NCBI RefSeq assembly: GCF_009729015.1
Contig: NZ_CP045482.1
Coordinates: forward strand, 248,001 to 312,000
Reading direction: 5' to 3'
From: Acidianus ambivalens
GTDB lineage: Archaea; Thermoproteota; Thermoprotei_A; Sulfolobales; Sulfolobaceae
DNA: 64,000 nucleotides
The translations under genes were made by a program, and so were the position numbers. The notes under the pieces are model-generated. The model was given only the letters and a program-made list of their open reading frames with translations, had not been told where the DNA came from and did not search any database. The stretch's first letter is position 1, and each line of letters opens with the position of its first letter. Shown here piece after piece: positions 50,102-60,536 of this stretch.

Positions 50102-50105
<4 letters not shown>
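49053..50105 (+). CDS. asd: Aspartate-semialdehyde dehydrogenase (archaeal/fungal type)
   Basis: 350 residues. NADP motif LLGSTGMVGQKM, the catalytic Cys149 in VKNPNCTAAIM, and a later substrate segment with RVPIKVGHMG. It reduces aspartyl phosphate to the semialdehyde, the branch point to threonine, methionine and (where present) lysine. Overlaps the PHP gene by 4 bp. Confidence 0.94.
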
Positions 50106-51940
<1,835 letters not shown>

Positions 51941-51948
<8 letters not shown>

Positions 51949-52864
51949 TTAATGAGAGGACTGACATTGCTATATATAACCTATTTTCTGCCTCATCCCA
52001 TACTGCACTTTGCTTACCATCTATAACCTCAGCATCGACTTCTTCTCCTCTCATTGCAGGTAAACAGTGCATAAAAATTGCGTCCTTAGATGCATGACGC
52101 ATTAAATCGGCTGTTACTCTATAATTCTTCAGAAGTTCCTTTTTCTTATTAGCTATATTCTCCTCACCCATACTAACCCAGACGTCTGTATATACGACAA
52201 AACTACCTCTGACTGCAAAATAAGGATCATCATAAAATTCTATTACTGCGCCGGAGTTCTCGCTCTCCTCTTCTATTCTTTTCCATATCTCTGGCTTTGG
52301 CCTAAGCTCTTTAGGAGATGCTACTCTTAACTCTAGGCCCATCTTTGCTGCAAATGCCATTAAACTAACTAGGACATTATCCCCACCATCGCCAACAAAA
52401 GCAATAGGTTTCTCATAAGTACCAAACTTTTCTTTAATTGTCATAAAGTCTGCTAAAGCTTGAAGAGGGTGGGATAAATTACTTAACAAATTTATGACCG
52501 GCAATCCTGAATAATCTCTTAGTTTTATCAAGGACTCATGAGACAATACTCTTGCACCAATACCGTGAACGAATCTACCTAATACTCTTGCAGTATCTTC
52601 AACTGGTTCCCCTCTACTTAACTGAATATCACTCTTATTGAGCACTATAGGATATCCTCCTAGTAAATATATCGCAGACTCCATACTAACTCTTGTCCTA
52701 GTACTGGGTTTTTCGAAGATTAATGCAACTCTTTTTCCATCAAGAGATTTAGGAACTGAGTTGGTTTTTACAAAATTTTTCATTAAAAATGATACTTCCA
52801 TTATCCTTTCAATGTCCTGCTTCTCAAAATCTAGAAGGCAAAGAAGACTATTTCCTTTTAGCAT
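51941..52864 (-). CDS. argF: Ornithine carbamoyltransferase
   Basis: 307 residues. Carbamoyl-phosphate loop FEKPSTRTRVSME, HPLQALADF, and the OTC-specific FMHCLPAMRGEEV with the ornithine-contacting Cys. It makes citrulline from ornithine. The DxxxSMG region (DVWVSMGEE) supports ornithine over aspartate. Convergent with nreA, divergent from the DUF4443-like regulator across 31 bp. Confidence 0.93.
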
Positions 52865-52895
52865 GATTTTAAAGTATAACTTTGAAATTATAAAT

Positions 52896-53513
52896 ATGGA
52901 TATCCTGACGATAATTACGGAAGCTACTAAGCCTAAACAAGGTAATAAACCTAAATATGACGAATCTCACGTTCTTCACGCTTTACTCATTATCCAAAAA
53001 GAACAACCAATTGGAAGACCTACTTTAGAGAAAAGATTACAGCTAGGAGATGCTACAGTAAGGACGTTATTGAGAAGATTAAAGGAATTAGGTGTCATAA
53101 AAGTAGATAAAGTAGGTGGAGCCGAAATTACAGAAGAAGGTAAAAAAGCATTACAAGAGTGGAATTCTGTAATAAAAATAGGAGAAGCCGAACTAAAATC
53201 AATAAATTGGAATTGTAGCATGATAATAGTTAAAGGTGGTAGCAAAATCCTAGAAAAGCAAAAAGTTATAGAGCTTAGAGATAAAATAATAAAATTGGGA
53301 GCTGATAGTGTATTAATTTCAGTATTTTTGAATAATAAGGTAGAATTACCTCCAAAAACTGAAGAGTTCGGAATGAAGGAACTACTAGAGGATATTAAAA
53401 ATTCCTGTAAGTTATGTGAAAATAACGATTTAATCACTTATATTTTACCTAAAGATCTTCATTTAGCTTATAAGGTGGGGTTGTTACTATTTGAAAATTG
53501 GATTAATAGTTAA
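52896..53513 (+). CDS. Winged-helix protein, DUF4443-like
   Basis: 205 residues from ATG 52896; a longer frame to 52638 only runs through the argF antisense strand. An N-terminal winged helix (about 22-80: HVLHALLIIQKEQPIGRPTL then LGDATVRTLLRRLKELGVI and a wing with ITEEGKKAL) is followed by an alpha/beta domain with two Cys (CKLC). Resembles DUF4443 proteins, a presumed regulator. Divergent with argF over 31 bp, so it may control argF. Overlaps the next gene by 23 bp. Confidence 0.75.
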   Translation: MDILTIITEATKPKQGNKPKYDESHVLHALLIIQKEQPIGRPTLEKRLQLGDATVRTLLRRLKELGVIKVDKVGGAEITEEGKKALQEWNSVIKIGEAELKSINWNCSMIIVKGGSKILEKQKVIELRDKIIKLGADSVLISVFLNNKVELPPKTEEFGMKELLEDIKNSCKLCENNDLITYILPKDLHLAYKVGLLLFENWINS

Positions 53514-54552
53514 CCCATATGCAGGTTCTGGGGGTAGATTAGGTTATAAAGGAAGTGATGATCTATATATAGAGAATCCAGAGATTGAAAATAGAGTAAA
53601 GAGATTTTTAGATGTAGTTAATAGTAATATAGAATTTGTTTCTCCTAAATTCAAAATGGGTGAGTATTTTCTAAGGAAATTCGGTAAAAAATATGAGACT
53701 ATAAACGCTGGAAAGGAAAAATCTACAAGAGAGGATACAATAATTTCAGCAAGGTTATTATCGGATATAACAAATTTAATAGTCTTCGTAGGCGGAGATG
53801 GTACTGCAAGAGACGTTGTAGAAGGATCACAATCAAAAGTTCCTATCTTAGGCGTACCTGCAGGAGTAAAAATGCACAGCGGAGTTTTTGCTATAAATCC
53901 AGAAACTGCTGGAATGTTAGTTAACGCTTATGCAGAAGGTATGGCAAATATAGTAGAAGCAGAAGTCTTGGATATTGACGAAGACGCTTATAGAAAAGGA
54001 ATTTATAAGGTTAAACTTTATTATATTACAAAAACAATAAATTTCAAAGGACTTCTTGTGCATAGTAAAGAAGAAATCTCTTCACCTTCTTACGAGCTTG
54101 ATGAGATAGCCGAATACATCATAGACAACATGGAAGACTCAACATTTTATATCATGGGGCCAGGTAGTACAGTGAAGGCAATAGAGGAAAAACTTGGATA
54201 TACCACGAATTTCCTAAGCATAGATTTATTCTTAGGCAAAAGATTAATAAAATCTGGAGTAAATTATATGGAACTATTGCAATTAACTGGGGAGTTAAAG
54301 ATAATTTTAACTCCGATAGGTGGCCAAGGTTTTTTAATTGGCAGAGGAAATCAAGAAATAGGCCCTGAAATTCTTAAAAAAGCAGGAAAAGATAACATAA
54401 TAGTAGTATCTTCAAAAGAAAAAATCTCAAGAATTGATTGTTTAAGAATAGATTCTGGAGATCCTAATGTAGATAAATTATTACACGGAATTTATAAAGT
54501 TATAGTTGGATATGATGAATTTTACACAATAAAGACGTGTAGTATGACTTGA
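53491..54552 (+). CDS. ATP-NAD kinase-like protein (COG3199 type)
   Basis: 353 residues from TTG 53491. Starts MKIGLIVNPYAGSGG, then FVGGDGTARDVVEG (the GGDGT motif of NAD and lipid kinases) and GVPAGVKMHSGVFA. COG3199 proteins lack a firm substrate; NAD phosphorylation is possible. The last eight codons, the stop and following bases lie in the first copy of a 50-bp tandem duplication. Overlaps the preceding regulator gene by 23 bp. Confidence 0.82.
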   Translation: MKIGLIVNPYAGSGGRLGYKGSDDLYIENPEIENRVKRFLDVVNSNIEFVSPKFKMGEYFLRKFGKKYETINAGKEKSTREDTIISARLLSDITNLIVFVGGDGTARDVVEGSQSKVPILGVPAGVKMHSGVFAINPETAGMLVNAYAEGMANIVEAEVLDIDEDAYRKGIYKVKLYYITKTINFKGLLVHSKEEISSPSYELDEIAEYIIDNMEDSTFYIMGPGSTVKAIEEKLGYTTNFLSIDLFLGKRLIKSGVNYMELLQLTGELKIILTPIGGQGFLIGRGNQEIGPEILKKAGKDNIIVVSSKEKISRIDCLRIDSGDPNVDKLLHGIYKVIVGYDEFYTIKTCSMT

Positions 54553-54622
54553 CGTAAATCTAATGATATTACTACACAATAAAGACGTGTAGTATGACTT
54601 GACGTAAATCTAATGATATTAC
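54523..54622 (+). repeat. Perfect 50-bp direct tandem duplication
   Basis: Two identical 50-bp units, 54523-54572 and 54573-54622, join without spacer. Each begins TACACAATAA and ends ATGATATTAC. The first unit holds the C-terminal codons and stop of the NAD-kinase-like gene; the second is non-coding and ends 52 bp before whiP. No base differs between copies, so the duplication is recent or maintained. Confidence 0.97.
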
Positions 54623-54646
54623 TTTTTAGCGAATCTAATTATTCCG

Positions 54647-54654
54647 TTTTAAAT
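54647..54654 (+). promoter_or_regulatory. TATA box of whiP
   Basis: TTTTAAAT centred about 25 bases before the GTG start of whiP, the right distance for a leaderless Sulfolobales transcript. Two GCGAAT words (54629 and 54659) flank it. Confidence 0.4.
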
Positions 54655-54674
54655 TTTGGCGAATAAGTATTTGT

Positions 54675-55385
54675 GTGACTGACACAGACGTTGAGAAACT
54701 TGCTGAGGAATTAACTAAGCAACTAGAAGGTTCTCCAAGGTCAAAACTAGTTGAGGCAATAATAATACTTTTACATGCAAGGCCTTTAAGAACATCTGAA
54801 ATTGCATCCAATTTAGGTTATCAAACAAAATATATAAGTAGTTATTTAAGTTATTGGAAAAAGAAAGGGCTAGTTTATCAAGATGGCGGAAGATGGTATC
54901 TTACTCCACAAGGAGAAAATTTAGCTAAGGCCATAATTGACTCATATTCTAATTCCAGGTTTAAGGAAATGCTTGTTATAGCTAAACAAATGTTAGAACA
55001 GGTTAAAGAGCCAATGAACAACAAAAATGAACAAAAAGAGGAAAAAGAAAAGAAGGCAATTTTGTCGTTTATTGACTCAAAAACCAATAACACAGTAAAA
55101 AAACAACAAAATAAGGACCCAACGGTTTGCATTAAAGAAATTCTAGAAAAATTAGATGATGATGAAAAAGATATTTTATTATATTTAATTAATAAATATA
55201 AACAGTGGGGCTCAACATATGTTTACATTGATCAAATCCAAGAAGAGTATAAAGCAGATCCAGGTTGGTTGTTTAAAGTTCTAAGACAATTACAAACTAA
55301 GAGAATAGTTTACTTATATCAAGACCCTAAACTAGGCTTGAGAATCGGGTTCTCAAAATCCTTTAAAGAGAAACTGAACTGTTAA
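54675..55385 (+). CDS. whiP: WhiP-like replication initiator (double winged helix)
   Basis: 236 residues from GTG 54675. Two winged helices: about 20-80 (KLVEAIIILLHARPLRTSEI then GYQTKYISSYLSYWKKKGLV and a wing) and about 150-225 (DEKDILLYLINKYKQWG, PGWLFKVLRQLQTKRIVYLY), separated by a charged linker of Lys, Glu, Gln and Asn. This layout and position, near thermosome alpha and the cdv genes, match WhiP, the Cdt1-like initiator of oriC3 in Sulfolobus. I have not been able to compare sequences. A generic winged-helix regulator is the alternative. Confidence 0.7.
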   Translation: MTDTDVEKLAEELTKQLEGSPRSKLVEAIIILLHARPLRTSEIASNLGYQTKYISSYLSYWKKKGLVYQDGGRWYLTPQGENLAKAIIDSYSNSRFKEMLVIAKQMLEQVKEPMNNKNEQKEEKEKKAILSFIDSKTNNTVKKQQNKDPTVCIKEILEKLDDDEKDILLYLINKYKQWGSTYVYIDQIQEEYKADPGWLFKVLRQLQTKRIVYLYQDPKLGLRIGFSKSFKEKLNC

Positions 55386-55540
55386 AATCTTCTACTTCTT
55401 TAGGTCAAATTTTTTGTCACACTTGGTTTGCTTAAGTTACATTATGCAAACTCTTATTTTTCTTGAAGACAAAAAAGCTAAATAGAGTAGTAGTAATCTA
55501 TTTAATCAAATGTATCCAGACTTCACTTGAGGTGGAATAT
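55386..55540. other. AT-rich gap after whiP, one candidate site for oriC3
   Basis: 155 bp of AT-rich non-coding sequence between whiP and the next TTG start. It holds one half of an inverted repeat, TTGAAGACAA at 55463-55472, the other half being 55541-55550 at the start of the next gene. I could not find a clear origin recognition box. The other candidate is the 122-bp gap upstream of whiP with the tandem duplication. Confidence 0.3.
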
Positions 55541-55882
55541 TTGTCTTCAAATAAATCAGTTAAAATGACTGAGGACGAGATAAATAAAGCGTTAGCAAAA
55601 GCCGAAAAAGAGGCAGAAAAGAGAGATCATAAGAAAATTTGGATTGATAAAATGTTAAAAAGTGCCAAAACATATTATAAATTATGTCCATATTATGATA
55701 AGAAAACTTCTAACTGTTTCCTTATGTTAAGCAGTAATGATAGTAATAAGAAATGCAATAGAGAAGGTAGGTATGACAATTGTCCCGTATTCCTAGCATT
55801 TCTGGATAATAAATATCAAGAATATACTTCTAAAAAGAAAATACTTCCTCTAGATTTCTTAGATCTTGCACAGTCAGTGTAA
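55541..55882 (+). CDS. Small four-cysteine protein
   Basis: 113 residues from TTG 55541, chosen because a GAGGTG ribosome site lies 6 bases before it; a longer frame from 55463 lacks one. The N-terminal half is a charged helix (TEDEINKALAKAEKEAEKRD). The C-terminal half has Cys49, 59, 72 and 81 in the pattern CPYYDKKTSNC .. KKCNREGRYDNCP. The same layout occurs twice in the protein at 59922-60305. Likely a metal or Fe-S site. Function unknown; next to whiP. Confidence 0.7.
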   Translation: MSSNKSVKMTEDEINKALAKAEKEAEKRDHKKIWIDKMLKSAKTYYKLCPYYDKKTSNCFLMLSSNDSNKKCNREGRYDNCPVFLAFLDNKYQEYTSKKKILPLDFLDLAQSV

Positions 55883-55893
55883 GGGAATGATTT

Positions 55894-56703
55894 TTGCCCA
55901 GAAAGAAAAAAACTGATGAGGAAAGCAAAAAAGAAAGTAATAATGAGGAGGGTAAAACTAAAAAGAAAAAAGCACAGAAGAAAGAGAAATTTGTTAATGC
56001 GGAAGCGTTATTAGACGAATATTTAGATGAAGTAGTTTTAGGGCTAGGGATATCTTTTCTGAAATTAAAACCTGAAGAGTACAAGGAAATATTAAAAGAA
56101 CCATTTGTTGCAGCTGTAGGTCAAGTAAAAACTAAACCCAAATCCAAGACTATAATTAATAGACTTACTGCGAATAGAGATGCTATGATGGAATATATTG
56201 CAATGAGATTAGTTAGAATAATTGATATAGAAAAAATGAATTGTGAACAGTTTGAATTTGTAGTTTATAATACTAAAAAAGCTATAGTAGATCTTGCGCC
56301 TAAACTTTATAGAGAAGCATTAAAAAGAAATAGAAAAGATTTAATAGATGTATTGAGATATAATTGGAATTTATATGGAATAGTGTCTCCTATAATATGT
56401 CCAAAATGTGGATTTAGCTCTATAATGCCAGACTTATCATGTAAAGTATGCGAATATGTTATGAGCATGAAAGAATTAAAATCACAAATAAATGTTATAC
56501 AAATATTAAAAGATTATTACTCGTTAGATCCTGAGGGATTTAAAGAAATAATAACTTCAGGATATTTTTACTATACCGCGGAAGGTCCTATTCCCCCTTC
56601 GAAATTCAGGCCTTCTCCTCAAGTCCTTGCTTTTGAGGTTGTTCTGAACAAAGATGAGAAAAAGACTCTAAGCAATATTTACAGCAATCCCCACGCTCAA
56701 TGA
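55894..56703 (+). CDS. Unknown protein with lysine-rich N-terminus and zinc knuckle
   Basis: 269 residues from TTG 55894. Residues 1-33 are nearly all Lys, Glu, Ser (nucleic-acid or disordered type). The middle is helical (MMEYIAMRLVRIIDIEKM and around). CPKCGFSSIMPDLSCKVCEY (about 168-187) forms a zinc knuckle. The C-terminal 98 bp overlap the opposite-strand gene. It follows the four-Cys gene by 11 bp, so whiP, the four-Cys gene and this one may be co-transcribed. Confidence 0.7.
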   Translation: MPRKKKTDEESKKESNNEEGKTKKKKAQKKEKFVNAEALLDEYLDEVVLGLGISFLKLKPEEYKEILKEPFVAAVGQVKTKPKSKTIINRLTANRDAMMEYIAMRLVRIIDIEKMNCEQFEFVVYNTKKAIVDLAPKLYREALKRNRKDLIDVLRYNWNLYGIVSPIICPKCGFSSIMPDLSCKVCEYVMSMKELKSQINVIQILKDYYSLDPEGFKEIITSGYFYYTAEGPIPPSKFRPSPQVLAFEVVLNKDEKKTLSNIYSNPHAQ

Positions 56704-57355
56704 TCGCATTGCAAATCTTGCATCTTTTCCTATTCTCTAATCTTATTACGTTAATAGAGCTTCCAAAAGTGTGGTATATCTCATTATCTGCAAACTGTTT
56801 ACTTGCCCATTTAATTATCTCATTTAGAAAGGCGTCCTTTGTTTTTAACTCCCCGGTTATTTCTGAGAATCCTAAAAGCTCAAATCTTGGAGTAGAATAG
56901 AAAGGTATAAAGATTTTTTTCGAATAAAGCTCAGTGAATTGCGAGTATAAATCTAAATACCCCATATATCCAATACTTATTGAATATATGAGATATGATA
57001 AGAAAAAATCGGCTGTAAATGGTAATATAATCTTTTTAAAATCTGATTCTCTAATTTTTATCATGATTTTCCATAAAGTCTTATTTATATCTTCCTCTTC
57101 ATCTATTTTATCAATTAAAACGTCTAATTTGCATGATTTACATATATTATATAGTAGTTTTTTTATTAAGTTGGCCACGTCCATAAAATTTTCAGTTGCT
57201 AATATTACTGCTTTATCTTCTCTATCTAAGAACTTTGATAAGCTTAATTCCTTCCTAAATCTTTTTACTATCTCACTCCTAGCGCAATGAACACAAAGAT
57301 ACTTACCACTAATTAGAACTTCAGCCTGATTTTTACCACATTTTGTGCAGATCAA
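56606..57355 (-). CDS. TtuA/Ncs6-like protein lacking the PP-loop
   Basis: 249 residues. Two zinc sites frame it as in tRNA thiolation enzymes: Cys3, 6, 21, 24 at the N-terminus (MICTKCGKNQ .. YLCVHC) and Cys212, 215, 225, 228 at the C-terminus (CKICNAIIERGDCCKYC). Where TtuA/Ncs6 has the ATP-binding SGGKDS, this protein reads AVILATENFMDVANLI. The middle follows the same helix-strand rhythm but without the D-rich GHNLDD. It seems a non-catalytic paralogue, perhaps a partner of an active TtuA elsewhere. The end overlaps the convergent gene by 98 bp. Confidence 0.65.
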   Translation of the reverse strand: MICTKCGKNQAEVLISGKYLCVHCARSEIVKRFRKELSLSKFLDREDKAVILATENFMDVANLIKKLLYNICKSCKLDVLIDKIDEEEDINKTLWKIMIKIRESDFKKIILPFTADFFLSYLIYSISIGYMGYLDLYSQFTELYSKKIFIPFYSTPRFELLGFSEITGELKTKDAFLNEIIKWASKQFADNEIYHTFGSSINVIRLENRKRCKICNAIIERGDCCKYCLESFSHLCSEQPQKQGLEEKA

Positions 57356-57415
57356 ACTTTCTTTTACTTTTCCTTAACCTTCTTTAAATTAATCTCGTGC
57401 AGTATAATAGTTAAA

Positions 57416-57448
<33 letters not shown>

Positions 57449-57460
57449 AGGTGTGAGGAA

Positions 57461-59149
57461 ATGGCATCTGCTGGTGGAGTTCCTGTCTTATTATTCAAAG
57501 AAGGTACTTCTAGAAGTTCTGGAAGAGAAGCTTTAAAGAATAACATCCTTGCAGCAAGAACCTTGGCCGAAATGTTAAAGACTAGTCTTGGTCCAAAAGG
57601 ATTAGATAAAATGCTAATTGACAGCTTTGGTGACGTAACAATAACTAATGACGGAGCTACTATAGTAAAAGAGATGGAGATTCAACATCCAGCTGCTAAA
57701 CTTTTAGTTGAAGCTGCTAAGGCACAGGATGCCGAGGTTGGTGACGGAACTACAAGTGCAGTAGTTCTTGCAGGTCTTTTATTAGAGAAAGCAGACGCAT
57801 TATTAGATCAAAATATTCATCCAACAATTATAATTGAGGGATATAAGAAAGCGTTTACGAAATCTTTAGAATTATTATCACAAATTGCAACAAAGCTTGA
57901 TGTATCAGACCTTAACTCATCTACTGCCAGAGAGAATTTAAGGAAAATAGTTTATACTACAATGTCAAGCAAATTCCTAGCAGAAGGAGAAGAATTTAAC
58001 AAGATAATGGACATGGTAATAGACGCAGTAGCAACTGTAGCTGAACCTTTACCTACTGGAGGTTATAATGTTAGCTTAGACTTAATTAAGATTGACAAGA
58101 AGAAAGGAGGAAGTATCGAAGATAGCCAGCTAATTAAAGGTATAGTACTTGATAAAGAAGTAGTTCATCCAGGAATGCCTAGAAGAGTTGAGAAAGCAAA
58201 GATTGCAGTATTAGATGCTTCATTAGAAGTTGAAAAACCAGAAATTTCTGCTAAGATTAGTATAACAAGTCCTGAGCAGATAAAGGCTTTCTTAGATGAG
58301 GAAGCTAAGTACTTGAAGGATATGGTTGACAAGTTAGCATCAATAGGAGCTAACGTGGTAATATGCCAAAAAGGAATTGACGATATAGCACAGCACTTCT
58401 TGGCAAAGAAAGGAATCATGGCCGTAAGAAGAGTAAAGAGAAGCGATATTGAAAAGTTAGAGAAAGCATTAGGCGCTAGAATAATAAGCAATATTAAAGA
58501 CGCATCACCAGAAGATTTAGGATATGCAGAGCTAGTAGAAGAGAGGAAAGTAGGCAACGATAAGATGGTATTCATTGAAGGAGCAAAGAATCCTAGGGCA
58601 GTGAATATATTATTAAGAGGATCAAATGATATGGCCTTAGATGAAGCAGAAAGGAGTATTAACGACGCATTACATGCATTAAGGAATATCTTATTAGAAC
58701 CAATGATAGTTCCAGGCGGAGGAGCTATAGAATTAGAGTTGGCAATGAGGCTAAGAGAATACGCAAGAACTGTAGGAGGGAAAGAACAATTAGCAATTGA
58801 AGCTTATGCCGATGCATTAGAAGAGATTCCAATGATATTAGCTGAAACTGCAGGAATGGAGCCAATATCTACATTAATGGAGCTTAGAGCTAAACATGCT
58901 AAAGGATTAGTAAATGCTGGTGTTGACGCAATAAATGGTAAGATAGTTGATGACATATACACTCTTAATGTAGTAGAACCAATAAGAGTAAAGAGGCAAG
59001 TATTAAAGAGTGCTACTGAAGCAGCAACTGCAGTATTAAAGATTGATGACTTAATAGCAGCTTCTCAATTAAAGAGTAGTAAAGAAGGAGAGAAAGGCAG
59101 CGAGAAGAAAGAAGGAGAAGAGTCATCTTCAACTTCATCAAGTAGCTAA
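57461..59149 (+). CDS. thsA: Thermosome subunit alpha
   Basis: 562 residues; group II chaperonin. ATP site TSLGPKGLDKML and NDGATIVKEM, AEVGDGTTSAVV, and the late IVPGGGAIELELAM. The start MASAGGVPVLLFKEGTS and the Ser/Glu-rich end (EGEESSSTSSSS) are those of the Sulfolobus alpha subunit. It forms a nine-membered double ring with beta and gamma and refolds proteins under heat stress. Strong TATA box and ribosome site. The stop overlaps the opposite gene by 4 bp. Confidence 0.95.
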   Translation: MASAGGVPVLLFKEGTSRSSGREALKNNILAARTLAEMLKTSLGPKGLDKMLIDSFGDVTITNDGATIVKEMEIQHPAAKLLVEAAKAQDAEVGDGTTSAVVLAGLLLEKADALLDQNIHPTIIIEGYKKAFTKSLELLSQIATKLDVSDLNSSTARENLRKIVYTTMSSKFLAEGEEFNKIMDMVIDAVATVAEPLPTGGYNVSLDLIKIDKKKGGSIEDSQLIKGIVLDKEVVHPGMPRRVEKAKIAVLDASLEVEKPEISAKISITSPEQIKAFLDEEAKYLKDMVDKLASIGANVVICQKGIDDIAQHFLAKKGIMAVRRVKRSDIEKLEKALGARIISNIKDASPEDLGYAELVEERKVGNDKMVFIEGAKNPRAVNILLRGSNDMALDEAERSINDALHALRNILLEPMIVPGGGAIELELAMRLREYARTVGGKEQLAIEAYADALEEIPMILAETAGMEPISTLMELRAKHAKGLVNAGVDAINGKIVDDIYTLNVVEPIRVKRQVLKSATEAATAVLKIDDLIAASQLKSSKEGEKGSEKKEGEESSSTSSSS

Positions 59150-59502
59150 AATCTATTTTTATTATATAGTATTGCATCAGAATTTTCAATTTCCTTATAT
59201 CCATCAATTTCGTCCAAAAGTTTTTTTGCCGTATTTTTTACTTCTTCTATGTCATAATCGCTAATTATTTCTTCTAATAATTTCTTTGTTAAATCTATTC
59301 CTATAATAAACACAAGTTCAGTAAAATCTGGACTTAATAAGTAATCTGCGAGTTTTTTTGGATTTCCTCCATATGCAGAAAAATTATATTTGTTTTCAGC
59401 TTCTCCTAACAATTTCCTTACTTCATCTAACCTTTTAGGATCTAGAGTATTTGGAGTCAGTACTTTATTAGCTATATGCCTCAGAAAATCTGGAGGGCTC
59501 AA
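59146..59502 (-). CDS. Unknown small helical protein
   Basis: 118 residues, mostly helical with no Cys. Parts read DPKRLDEVRKLLGEAENKYN and ELVFIIGIDLTKKLLEEII. No motif recognised. Convergent with thermosome alpha (4-bp overlap). Confidence 0.55.
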   Translation of the reverse strand: MSPPDFLRHIANKVLTPNTLDPKRLDEVRKLLGEAENKYNFSAYGGNPKKLADYLLSPDFTELVFIIGIDLTKKLLEEIISDYDIEEVKNTAKKLLDEIDGYKEIENSDAILYNKNRF

Positions 59503-59611
59503 AATTATTTCGCCTAAACATGATATATTATACTCATGTATAAAAGGATTAACGTAGTTAGTTCCTAATTAATATTTAAAAGTCTGAAAAGTAAAAAGAA
59601 AATAGTGGATA

Positions 59612-59914
<303 letters not shown>

Positions 59915-59921
59915 AGGCTAT

Positions 59922-60305
59922 TTAGCCACGTCTTAATGGACACGTTTGCCAGTATTTTGAGCATAATTTTGCTTGACTCTCTGTAATTATCCTGTTTAAT
60001 ATTTTGCAAGATGCAATAAAGCCGTTTTCTGTTTTCATAAGTTGAAAGAATTCACAACCGCTATCAATTTTTTCTTGAATTAAACTTATTTTAGGATAAA
60101 ATTTTATATCCTGATCTATTTTTTCATCTTGCTGGAAATTTTCTAATCCTTGTTTTTCCTCTCCTTGATCTACATAGTACCTACAAGTCTTGTATGTTTT
60201 AAAACATCTGCTAGCACTTACTACTATATCTGAAGGAGAATCCAACATTGGAGAGATACAATATCCATTCTTATAAAAAGGGCATATATCACGTTTCTGC
60301 AACAT
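59922..60305 (-). CDS. Tandem four-cysteine-module protein
   Basis: 127 residues with two copies of a four-Cys motif: Cys8, 16, 34, 41 (CPFYKNGYC .. CFKTYKTCRYY) and Cys84, 100, 115, 122 (CEFFQLMKTENGFIASC .. CSKYWQTCP). Between the third and fourth Cys of each copy are seven residues with an aromatic. It shares this layout with the small protein at 55541-55882. Likely Zn or Fe-S binding. The start overlaps the next small gene by 17 bp. Confidence 0.7.
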   Translation of the reverse strand: MLQKRDICPFYKNGYCISPMLDSPSDIVVSASRCFKTYKTCRYYVDQGEEKQGLENFQQDEKIDQDIKFYPKISLIQEKIDSGCEFFQLMKTENGFIASCKILNRIITESQAKLCSKYWQTCPLRRG

Positions 60306-60483
60306 CCCTCACTATTACATGGACTCCTAAGATATCATCATCTGATAACCCTGGTATATGAATCCTGTTTATATTTATTTTATCAAGTTTTTCTATATTT
60401 ATTTTATCAAGTACTTCCTTTATCTTATTCTCATTTACTTTTTTTGAGGAATCTTCAACTATTAAAATATCTGCTATTTTCAT
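60289..60483 (-). CDS. Unknown 64-residue protein
   Basis: 64 residues from ATG 60483 (a longer frame to 60558 overlaps argS and has a hydrophobic extra start, less likely). Reads MKIADILIVEDSSKKVNENK and then a helix and two strands. No Cys. Coupled to the tandem four-Cys gene by a 17-bp overlap. Divergent from argS. Confidence 0.55.
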   Translation of the reverse strand: MKIADILIVEDSSKKVNENKIKEVLDKINIEKLDKININRIHIPGLSDDDILGVHVIVRDVAET

Positions 60484-60536
60484 GAATATGGAGTTAAGTA
60501 ACAAAGAATTAAAAATCAAACCCTCTAATACCACTT

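Noticed and set aside
52638..52895. N-terminal extension of the DUF4443-like gene
   Set aside because: This part is the antisense of argF and has no winged-helix sense; ATG 52896 gives a normal start in the divergent gap.
54523..54622. Short CRISPR array
   Set aside because: Only two units, each 50 bp, directly joined with no spacers. It is a tandem duplication.
58165..58575. 136-residue minus-strand frame inside thermosome alpha
   Set aside because: Shadow of a conserved gene, no ribosome site or family features.
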